From Fusobacteriaceae bacterium UBA2433 (GTDB taxonomy: Bacteria; Fusobacteriota; Fusobacteriia; Fusobacteriales; Fusobacteriaceae), in contig DDQV01000021.1 of assembly GCA_002342785.1 (NCBI GenBank), positions 1-20,358 on the forward strand: DNA of 20,358 nucleotides. Direction: 5' to 3'. The translations under genes were made by a program, and so were the position numbers. This document shows, piece after piece, positions 14,936 to 20,358 of this stretch. The notes beneath the pieces are model-generated. The model did not search any database. It worked only from the letters and a program-made list of their open reading frames with translations, and had not been told where the DNA came from. Numbering within the stretch: position 1 is the first letter of the stretch; each line of letters opens with the position of its first letter.

Positions 14936-16237
14936 CTATCCTATCATACCTAATACTGTTGGAATTTTTTCTACTTTTTCTTTAGAGAATACAAAGGCAC
15001 TATTTAAAGTTTCTAATATCTCATCTCTCATATTATTTTGGTGATATAGAGTTAAGATAGATTCTCCAGATACAAATTGATCTCCTACTTTTTTATGCAT
15101 AATTAATCCAACTGAATGATCTATTATATCATCTTTTGTAGCTCTTCCAGCTCCAAGCATCATCGCAGCCTTACCTATTTTTTCTGCATCTATATGTTTT
15201 ATATATCCACTTTCCTTCACATTAAATTCAAAAGTTTCTGTTGCTATATTAAGGAGTGAGTAATCATCACAAATATCTGGATCTCCTCCACTTCCCTTTA
15301 TAAATTTTTTCAGCATCTTAAGAGCTTCACCATTTTCTATAACTTCTTTTACTCTTTTTATTCCATCTTCCAAAGTTTTTACATCACCCTTTAAGATAAG
15401 AGCTTGTGCTCCTAAAACTTCTACTAAATGTGTAAAATCTTCAGGCCCATTTCCTTTTAGAGTTTCCACAGCTTCTACTATCTCTAAAGAATTTCCAACT
15501 GCATTTCCAAGGGGCTCATCCATATTAGTTAACATACAAACGATATTTCTATCAAATGCTTTTCCCAGATCATACATTGTTTGAGCTAATTTACGTGCTT
15601 CTATAAGATCTTTCATAAATGCTCCAGATCCTACCTTCACATCTAAAATTATTGCATCAGCATGAACTGCTAATTTTTTACTCATTATAGAACTAGCAAT
15701 AAGCGGAATACTAGATACAGTAGCTGTAACATCTCTTAATGCATAAAGTTTTTTATCTAAAGGAACTATTGTATCTGCTTGTCCCATGAGTCCTGTTCCT
15801 GTTTCATTTACTATTTTTATTAGTTGTTCCTTTGTATTACTAAATTTAAATCCTTTGATCGATTCAAATTTATCTATAGTTCCACCAGTATGACCTAATC
15901 CCTTACCAGAAAGTTTAGCTGTTCCCATTCCTAGTGCACCAAATATAGGAGCCAAAGCGATAGTTGTTTTATCTCCTACCCCTCCTGTAGAATGTTTATC
16001 GATGAGGAATTTTTCCACCCCAGGAAAATCTATTGTTTCTCCTGAATCTATCATAGTTTCTGTAAATATTTTTAGTTCCTCTGTAGTCATACCATTAAAA
16101 TAAACTGCCATTAAAAAAGATGCAATTTGATAATCAGGTACCTTTCCTGCTTGATAATTTTCGAGTATAAATCTTATCTCTTCATCGGTTAAAATTTCTT
16201 TTTCCCTTTTCTTTTGGATAATGTCAACTATTCTCAT
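14936..16237 (-). CDS. deoA: Pyrimidine-nucleoside (thymidine/uridine) phosphorylase
   Basis: Phosphorolysis of thymidine, deoxyuridine and probably uridine to base plus (deoxy)ribose-1-phosphate. It has 433 residues. KHSTGGVGDKTT (81-92) binds phosphate. The family signature SGKGLGHTGGTIDKFESI starts at residue 110. RDVTATVSSIPLIASSIMSKKLA carries the base-contacting Arg, Ser and Lys. The broad-specificity PyNP/Pdp form (KHSTGGVGDK with a potassium site) is likely, so pdp would also be a fair name. GGGGG precedes its ATG. The 159-bp gap upstream is shared with the divergent Crp-like gene. I could not find a clear minus-strand promoter in it. Confidence 0.94.
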   Translation of the reverse strand: MRIVDIIQKKREKEILTDEEIRFILENYQAGKVPDYQIASFLMAVYFNGMTTEELKIFTETMIDSGETIDFPGVEKFLIDKHSTGGVGDKTTIALAPIFGALGMGTAKLSGKGLGHTGGTIDKFESIKGFKFSNTKEQLIKIVNETGTGLMGQADTIVPLDKKLYALRDVTATVSSIPLIASSIMSKKLAVHADAIILDVKVGSGAFMKDLIEARKLAQTMYDLGKAFDRNIVCMLTNMDEPLGNAVGNSLEIVEAVETLKGNGPEDFTHLVEVLGAQALILKGDVKTLEDGIKRVKEVIENGEALKMLKKFIKGSGGDPDICDDYSLLNIATETFEFNVKESGYIKHIDAEKIGKAAMMLGAGRATKDDIIDHSVGLIMHKKVGDQFVSGESILTLYHQNNMRDEILETLNSAFVFSKEKVEKIPTVLGMIG

Positions 16238-16320
16238 TTTTAATCCCCCTATATAATATATCTATGTATATATAATATAACTTATATTTTCTTATTTCCT
16301 GTTAAACTATTATTATTACT

Positions 16321-16349
16321 TTGATTTTCTTATAAAAATATGATATAAG
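16321..16349 (+). promoter_or_regulatory. Promoter of the first Crp/Fnr-like gene
   Basis: TTGATT (16321-16326), 17 bp, TATAAG (16344-16349), about 48 bases before the ATG at 16397. Confidence 0.6.
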
Positions 16350-16396
16350 ATTTTATAGGTTAATTATAGGACAGGTGGCAGAAATGGAGGTAATAG

Positions 16397-17053
16397 ATGA
16401 AAAATAATGAAATTATAGAAAAATTTATATATACACATAAATTAAATAATTTATTTTCTAAGGAAAATATCAAACTATTTAAACTAAAAAAATATTCTTT
16501 AGGAGAAGTAATAGTCAATGCTAAAGATGATGTAAAACATATTTATTTCATTGTTTCTGGAGGTGTAGATATCCATTCTTTTTTAGCAAGTGGTAGGAGT
16601 ATTTTTATAAATAAGTTATCTCCACCAGAAATATTTGGAGATGTAGAATATTTAGGACAAACTCCTATGCTATTTGACGTAACTGCCAACTCTAACGACA
16701 CCTTGATTATGAGTATCTCATTTAAAAATATTGAGATCTACTTAAAGGATAACTCCCAATTATGGAGATTTTTAGGTATAGCTTCTACTCAAAAATTATT
16801 AACAACAAATAGAGCTATCCTTTTAAAGGAAGGATTTAATTTAAAAAATATTTTAGCCCTTTATCTAGTTAAAAATAATCATCTCATTAATTTTAAATCT
16901 TTAAATGAATTGTCGGAGGAACTAAATGTTAGTTATCGTAACCTTACTAGAGTTATAAAGTTTTTTACAGATGCAGAAATAATTAAAAAAAATAGAAAAA
17001 GTATTGTTACATTAGATAAAGATGCCATAAAAAAATATGCTAAGGAGATGTAA
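16397..17053 (+). CDS. Crp/Fnr-family transcription regulator, divergent from deoA-deoC
   Basis: Protein of 218 residues. Residues about 25-120 form a cyclic-nucleotide-binding-type beta-roll (GEVIVNAKDDVKHIYFIVSGGVDIH, PPEIFGDVEYLG). The C-terminal helix-turn-helix SLNELSEELNVSYRNLTRVIKFF (about 165-190) is followed by the wing. The canonical Arg-Ala pair that holds cAMP phosphate is not seen. There are no N-terminal Cys for an iron-sulfur cluster, so it is neither classic CRP nor FNR. It resembles the YeiL-type branch, one of whose members lies near nucleoside genes in E. coli. GGAGG precedes the ATG. Divergence from deoA suggests control of nucleoside use, by inference. Confidence 0.88.
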   Translation: MKNNEIIEKFIYTHKLNNLFSKENIKLFKLKKYSLGEVIVNAKDDVKHIYFIVSGGVDIHSFLASGRSIFINKLSPPEIFGDVEYLGQTPMLFDVTANSNDTLIMSISFKNIEIYLKDNSQLWRFLGIASTQKLLTTNRAILLKEGFNLKNILALYLVKNNHLINFKSLNELSEELNVSYRNLTRVIKFFTDAEIIKKNRKSIVTLDKDAIKKYAKEM

Positions 17054-17082
17054 GAAAACTACCTAATAATTTAAATTTAAAA

Positions 17083-17111
17083 TTGACTTTTTTTAATTTA
17101 AAATATAGAAT
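17083..17111 (+). promoter_or_regulatory. Promoter of the 152-residue protein gene
   Basis: TTGACT (17083-17088), 17 bp, TAGAAT (17106-17111), about 38 bases before the ATG. This suggests it is transcribed on its own. Confidence 0.65.
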
Positions 17112-17148
17112 TAAACTTAAACATAATTAATATCAAAGGCGGCGTATA

Positions 17149-17607
17149 ATGAATGAGACAAAAGAAACATTAAAAAAAATTTTAAAAGATTTAAATTGTA
17201 AAACATCATGGGAAGTGAGAGCACAAACATTAGAAGGAGCAGTAAAAGATTATGATCTAAATGATCCTAAGTATCAATCTCTAAAAGATAAAATAATTGA
17301 GTTAACTTTACACGATAAAGTGTCTTCAGTTAAGGAAGCTGGTTTAAAAATCTGTCAAATCAATAAGTTAACAAAAAATCAAAAACCAATATCTTTAACT
17401 AAAAAAAATATAAAATACCAATCTAAAGATTTTAATAAAATATTTTCTAGAATAAAAAAAGATAAAGAGATGGAAGGTTTTAATTTAGAAGATTTCAAAA
17501 AACAATTTATCTTAGTAGCTCCTGAAATGTATGATGTTATGCAGTTTGAAAAGGGAGAAAAATTTGATCTATGGATAAAAAATATATACGGTTCTTTAAG
17601 AAAATAA
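17149..17607 (+). CDS. Unrecognised 152-residue protein, helical, possibly HEAT-like
   Basis: I do not recognise this protein. It is Lys/Glu-rich, without a signal peptide, membrane segment or Cys cluster, so it is probably cytosolic. The N-terminal half (about 18-75: SWEVRAQTLEGAVKDY, then LTLHDKVSSVKEAGLKICQ) has the look of paired HEAT-type helices, in which WEVR and D-x-V-x-x-V-x-x-A motifs mark turns. A basic linker (about 75-95) and a second helical part ending in FDLWIKNIYGSLRK follow. GGCGG precedes the ATG. It has its own promoter and shares the convergent terminator at 17635-17684 with the BMP gene. It lies between two nucleoside-related blocks, but that alone does not give it a role. 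Confidence 0.7.
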   Translation: MNETKETLKKILKDLNCKTSWEVRAQTLEGAVKDYDLNDPKYQSLKDKIIELTLHDKVSSVKEAGLKICQINKLTKNQKPISLTKKNIKYQSKDFNKIFSRIKKDKEMEGFNLEDFKKQFILVAPEMYDVMQFEKGEKFDLWIKNIYGSLRK

Positions 17608-17634
17608 ACAAAATTTTATAATATTTTTATATTC

Positions 17635-17684
17635 AAAAAAAGGATGACTCAAGTAAAATTCTACTTATAAGTCATCCTCTTTTT
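17635..17684. terminator. Bidirectional terminator, second member of the repeated hairpin family
   Basis: AAAAAAAGGATGAC (17635-17648) pairs with GTCATCCTCTTTTT (17671-17684) with one mismatch, and AAGTA with TACTT inside. T-runs occur on both strands. The core TCAAGTA...CTACTTAT is shared with the hairpin at 2512-2561 read on the opposite strand. Confidence 0.85.
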
Positions 17685-17686
17685 AT

Positions 17687-18694
17687 TTATTTTATTTCAA
17701 TCTTTCCTGAGATAAGATCTTTTTTTATTTCTTCTAATTTAGCTAAATTCTTCTCTCCAATGATCTCTTTAGAAAACTCAAAATCAGTAGTTCCCATTCC
17801 ATTTTCTTTTAATCCTAAAGTATCTATTCCTCCTGTAAATTTACCATTTAATCCCTCTGAAATAACATTAAATACAGATACATCTACCCTTTTTAAGATG
17901 GAAGTTAAAATTTTCCCCTCTACTTCTCTATCTTGATTTGAATCTACACCGATTCCATATAGGTCTTTTCTACCTTTTATAGCTTCCACAACTCCTCTTC
18001 CAGATCCACCTGCCACAGTAAAAATAACATCTACATTATTTTCTGCCATTGATATAGCAAGCTCTTTTGCTCTAGCAGGATCATTAAATGGATTACTTCC
18101 ACCGACATATATATCCCTTACCTCAATATCTTCATCCATATAGTGAGCTCCTTGCTCATATCCCTCATAAAAACTTTTTATTACTGGAACCTCTACTGCT
18201 CCTATAAATCCTAATGAATTATCTTTACTTACCATCTGTCCCAATGCTCCAGCTAAAAAAGATCCTTGTTTTTGATCAAAGATTATAGATTTTACATTTG
18301 GCAAATCTACAACTGAATCTATAATTACAAAATTACTCTCTGGATATTCTTTCGCTACCTTTTCGATTCCCTTTTCAGCATCAAAACTTATACCAATTAT
18401 AAGATCATAGTTTGCTTCTGCAAACTCAGTAAAAAATTGATCAAACTCTGAAAGAGTTGTAGGTTCTACATATTTAATTTTTACGTTTAATTCTTTTTCT
18501 GCTTTCAAAAGACCCTTATAAGCTGAATCACTAAAAGATTTATCTCCTAATCCACCTAAACCAAGGACTATCCCTACTTTATAATCAACTTTTTTTATAT
18601 CTTTACCTTCCATATTTTTAGTGTTCTCTTTTTTTCCACATGCAGTCAGCAATATAAAGCTTAAACCTATTAAAAATAATACTGTCCTTTTCAT
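17687..18694 (-). CDS. BMP/PnrA-family nucleoside-binding lipoprotein
   Basis: Surface receptor for nucleosides, normally feeding an ABC transporter. No ABC permease or ATPase is present in this window. The signal peptide MKRTVLFLIGLSFILLTAC has its lipidated Cys at 19. The BMP fold begins VGIVLGLGGLGDKSFSDSAYKGL, with further blocks DLIIGISFDAEKG, SFLAGALGQMVSK, GFIGAVEVPVIKSFYEGYEQGA, IFTVAGGSGRGVVEA and GIGVDSNQDRE. The Asp, Phe and Gly-rich residues at these points contact ribose and base in PnrA. It has 335 residues, usual length, and AGGAGG precedes the ATG. A purine riboswitch and terminator in its leader imply purine nucleosides as cargo and repression when guanine is plentiful. Confidence 0.93.
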   Translation of the reverse strand: MKRTVLFLIGLSFILLTACGKKENTKNMEGKDIKKVDYKVGIVLGLGGLGDKSFSDSAYKGLLKAEKELNVKIKYVEPTTLSEFDQFFTEFAEANYDLIIGISFDAEKGIEKVAKEYPESNFVIIDSVVDLPNVKSIIFDQKQGSFLAGALGQMVSKDNSLGFIGAVEVPVIKSFYEGYEQGAHYMDEDIEVRDIYVGGSNPFNDPARAKELAISMAENNVDVIFTVAGGSGRGVVEAIKGRKDLYGIGVDSNQDREVEGKILTSILKRVDVSVFNVISEGLNGKFTGGIDTLGLKENGMGTTDFEFSKEIIGEKNLAKLEEIKKDLISGKIEIK

Positions 18695-18746
18695 ACTTTT
18701 ATTCCTCCTAATTTTAAAACAATCAATAATATTTTATATCTATACA

Positions 18747-18780
18747 AAAATAAAAACAGCTTACCAAAAGTAAACTGTTT
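18747..18780 (-). terminator. Riboswitch-controlled terminator in the BMP leader
   Basis: In minus-strand RNA AAACAGTTTAC (18780-18770) pairs with GTAAGCTGTTT (18764-18754), including one U-G pair, over a 5-nt loop. UUUAUUUUUG follows. It lies between the aptamer and the BMP ribosome binding site. The competing antiterminator pairs AGUAAA (18790-18785) with UUUACU (18774-18769). It uses both the 3' strand of aptamer helix P1 and the 5' arm of the terminator. Confidence 0.85.
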
Positions 18781-18787
18781 CCAATTT

Positions 18788-18851
18788 ACTCATAGTGGCT
18801 AATTTAGGTTAGCCGTAGAAACTTTTGTCCAGATCACAAATATATATGAGT
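18788..18851 (-). ncRNA. Purine riboswitch aptamer, guanine class (C74)
   Basis: Helix P1 is ACTCATA (18851-18845) with TATGAGT (18794-18788). P2 is TTTGT/ACAAA with loop GATCTGG. The junction is the nearly invariant GTTTCTAC. P3 is GGCTAA/TTAGCC with loop CCTAAA. The two GG of loop 2 and CC of loop 3 that form the loop-loop contact are kept. The base that pairs with the ligand, just before the 3' strand of P1, is C (minus strand of 18795), which selects guanine-type ligands over adenine. Loop 3 is one base shorter than the usual CCGTAAA, and loop 2 has C for the usual A. Terminator and antiterminator geometry downstream makes it an OFF switch for the BMP gene. Confidence 0.9.
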
Positions 18852-18878
18852 TGATTTATTTTTTTGTGATAATATGAT
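18851..18878 (+). promoter_or_regulatory. Probable promoter of the second Crp/Fnr-like gene
   Basis: TTGATT (18851-18856), 16 bp, TATGAT (18873-18878). It overlaps the outer edge of the riboswitch region and the opposing BMP promoter. A TATAAT at 18925-18930 is an alternative -10 without a good -35. Confidence 0.45.
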
Positions 18879-18894
18879 AGTATAACTCTATCAA
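18866..18894 (-). promoter_or_regulatory. Probable promoter of the BMP gene, upstream of the riboswitch
   Basis: On the minus strand TTGATA (18894-18889), 17 bp, TATCAC (18871-18866) places the start a few bases before the aptamer. An inverted repeat TGATAG-7-CTATCA (18875-18893) spans the promoter and could be an operator for a Crp-type dimer. Confidence 0.5.
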
Positions 18895-18953
18895 GAAAAA
18901 TAGGTCTTATGTCCTTTCTTAGAGTATAATAATAATAAACAAAGGTGGAATCT

Positions 18954-19637
18954 ATGAAAATAATTAACAGTTCTAATCTATTAAAAAAATATATCGAATT
19001 ATACAACATCAATGCTATATTCTCTGATAATCTAGAAAAATATATGTCCCTCTATCAATTTAAAAAAGGCGAACATCTGTTTACCTCCTCTGAAAAAGTA
19101 AATTACTTTTTCCTCTTAGTTAGTGGGGGAACAAAAATTGTTTTAAATTTGGAAAATGGAAAATCTCTTTTGATTGATTATAGTAAACCTCTAGAGATGT
19201 TAGGGGAGATGGAGATAATAAATAGTCCATATTCAAAATATGACATTATTGCCACTGAAGATACAACTGTAATAGGTATCAGTATGAGTATTTTTTCAAA
19301 ATTAATTGAAGATGATCCAAAATTTTGGAAATACCTGTACAACTCTACTCTAAATAAATTACAAGCTACAGTAAACTCTAATATTATCTCCTCTTCCTAT
19401 AGTTTTGAGCATGTTTTAGCTAACTATATTATTGCCCATTCTGTGGAAAAAGGAGATAAAATTTTATTGGAGTCTACAAGTTTTAACGATCTTTCTCAGA
19501 TCTTAGGAACTAGTTATAGACATCTCAATAGAGTATTAAAAAAATTTATTGATAAAGGTTTAATAATAAAAGATAATAGAAGGATCATCGTCGTAGACTA
19601 TGAAAAATTAAGTAAATATTATATAGAACTATATTAA
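18954..19637 (+). CDS. Second Crp/Fnr-family regulator, divergent from the BMP gene
   Basis: A paralogue of the protein at 16397-17053, with 227 residues from the ATG at 18954. The beta-roll contains KKGEHLFTSSEKVNYFFLLVSGG and a MLGEMEIINSPYSKYDIIATEDTTVIGI stretch. The helix-turn-helix SFNDLSQILGTSYRHLNRVLKKF and wing lie near 175-210. As in its paralogue, cAMP phosphate ligands and FNR-type Cys are absent. AGGTGG lies five bases before the ATG. An in-frame GTG at 18945 would overlap that site, so I reject it. Sharing its promoter region with the riboswitch-controlled BMP gene suggests it adds a second layer of control there, or on the MATE gene with which it converges one base away. Confidence 0.87.
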   Translation: MKIINSSNLLKKYIELYNINAIFSDNLEKYMSLYQFKKGEHLFTSSEKVNYFFLLVSGGTKIVLNLENGKSLLIDYSKPLEMLGEMEIINSPYSKYDIIATEDTTVIGISMSIFSKLIEDDPKFWKYLYNSTLNKLQATVNSNIISSSYSFEHVLANYIIAHSVEKGDKILLESTSFNDLSQILGTSYRHLNRVLKKFIDKGLIIKDNRRIIVVDYEKLSKYYIELY

Positions 19638-19638
19638 T

Positions 19639-20358
19639 TTATACACCTTGAGTCGTTGAAATTCTTTTATTTTTATAAAAATTAAGAAATCTTATAGAGA
19701 TAAATAGTGTCAATAATTCAGATAATGGTGTTACTATCCATATTGAATATTTCCCAAATGAATAAGGGAGAACAGCCAATAATATTATTATAAATATGAC
19801 TCCCCTAGTTAGTGATATGATACTTGCTCTCTTAGGACTTTCAATTGCTGTAAAAAATCCAGAAGCTACAATGTTGATACCAACAACAATAAATGAAATA
19901 GAAAATAATTTTTTAGCTTCTAAAGCTAATTTTATAAGGATAGGATCATTAAAGAAAAGTGAAACAATATATTTACTAAAAAATAAGATAACTATATAGA
20001 AAAATATTCCAGTTATAAATGCAATTTTTAAAGTTAAAAAAAGTAATTTTTTATTTTTACTACGTTCTTTTCGACCATTTAAAAAACTAATAATAGGTTG
20101 CATCCCTTGGGTAAGACCTATCATAGTCATGAGCACAAGGTTATTTATATAGCCAATAACACTAAAAACTGCTAAACCATTACTACCATAATATTTAAAT
20201 ATTACCCTGTTAAACGCAAATATGATAAACCCTACAGAAATTTCTGTAATTGAATCGGGAACTCCTATTTTCATCAAACAAAACAATTTTTTTAAACTTA
20301 ATTTTACTCTTACAAATTTTAAATTTGAATTTTTTCTTAAGAAAAAAGAGATAAGAAC
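19639..20358 (-). CDS. MATE-family multidrug/metabolite exporter, C-terminal part (runs off window)
   Basis: The open frame continues to the right edge (…FFLRKNSNLKFVRVKLSLKKLFCLMKIGVPDSITEISVGF), so the true start is outside. About 239 residues are seen of the usual 440-460. They correspond to the second six-helix bundle: helices at KIGVPDSITEISVGFIIFAFN, GLAVFSVIGYINNLVLMTMIGLTQGMQPIISFLNG, the cytosolic loop GRKERSKNKK, and four further hydrophobic stretches. The GLTQGMQPIISFLNGR block is typical of the DinF/MepA-like MATE branch. It is an antiporter driven by sodium or protons; the substrate is unknown. The TTG at 20286 is internal and not a start. Confidence 0.85.
   Translation of the reverse strand, partial: VLISFFLRKNSNLKFVRVKLSLKKLFCLMKIGVPDSITEISVGFIIFAFNRVIFKYYGSNGLAVFSVIGYINNLVLMTMIGLTQGMQPIISFLNGRKERSKNKKLLFLTLKIAFITGIFFYIVILFFSKYIVSLFFNDPILIKLALEAKKLFSISFIVVGINIVASGFFTAIESPKRASIISLTRGVIFIIILLAVLPYSFGKYSIWIVTPLSELLTLFISIRFLNFYKNKRISTTQGV

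Noticed and set aside
14605..15044. Two plus-strand open frames opposite deoC and deoA
   Set aside because: Both are shadows of well-identified enzymes. Their sequence reflects the antisense of AT-rich codons.
18788..18851. Adenine riboswitch as alternative call
   Set aside because: The ligand-pairing base before P1 is C, not U, which excludes the adenine class.
18809..19012. 67-codon minus-strand open frame
   Set aside because: It covers the purine riboswitch and the start of the second Crp-like gene. It has no ribosome binding site.
19796..19999. 67-codon plus-strand open frame
   Set aside because: It is antisense to the MATE gene and has no start signals.
1..20358. CRISPR arrays, rRNA, tRNA, intact insertion sequences
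   Set aside because: No evenly spaced repeats, no RNA-gene signatures and no transposase sequence were seen on either strand.

Overview
The window is very AT-rich DNA (coding GC is low, A/T-ending codons dominate). It has Gram-negative-style lipoproteins, a BamE/SmpA-like small lipoprotein, a TRAP sugar-acid transporter with a lipoprotein binding protein, and strong AGGAGG/GGGGG ribosome binding sites. Together these suggest a member of the Fusobacteriota (Fusobacterium/Ilyobacter/Cetobacterium type), with a low-GC Firmicute as the alternative. This is inference from gene style, not a database match.

Layout. (1) Positions 1-3000 are a decayed accessory strip. It holds a broken tyrosine recombinase, a small lipoprotein gene whose poly-A tract puts the ATG out of frame, remains of a YhcG/DUF1016 PDDEXK nuclease gene, and the 3' end of a flavodoxin-family oxidoreductase gene, with several perfect hairpins. 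(2) 3027-4634 is a lone ABC-F ATPase with its own promoter and terminator. (3) 4933-13118 is an eight-gene minus-strand operon: dctP-dctQ-dctM, a zinc alcohol dehydrogenase, uxuA, uxuB, eda, kdgK. It is faced by a divergent GntR/FadR-type regulator (13347-14033). Matching ATACTAGTAT palindromes overlap the -10 boxes of both divergent promoters. (4) 14217-16237 is a deoA(pdp)-deoC nucleoside catabolic operon, divergent from a Crp/Fnr-like regulator (16397-17053). (5) 17149-17607 is an unrecognised 152-residue protein. (6) 17687-18694 is a BMP/PnrA-type nucleoside-binding lipoprotein gene. Its leader carries a purine riboswitch of the guanine (C74) class followed by a terminator and a matching antiterminator. 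(7) A second Crp/Fnr-like regulator (18954-19637) converges on a MATE-family transporter that runs off the right edge.

How it works together. The operon imports a hexonate or hexuronate by TRAP transport. It probably oxidises the substrate (for example L-gulonate) to D-fructuronate with the zinc dehydrogenase. UxuB then makes D-mannonate, UxuA makes 2-keto-3-deoxygluconate (KDG), KdgK phosphorylates it, and Eda splits KDPG to pyruvate and glyceraldehyde-3-phosphate. No uronate isomerase (UxaC) is present here. The right half is a nucleoside module: uptake lipoprotein, pyrimidine nucleoside phosphorylase and deoxyribose-phosphate aldolase, with two Crp-like regulators. A ~140-bp repeat, comprising a terminator plus a conserved block, sits 23 nt beyond the stop codon of both catabolic operons. 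It is the least explained structure in the window.
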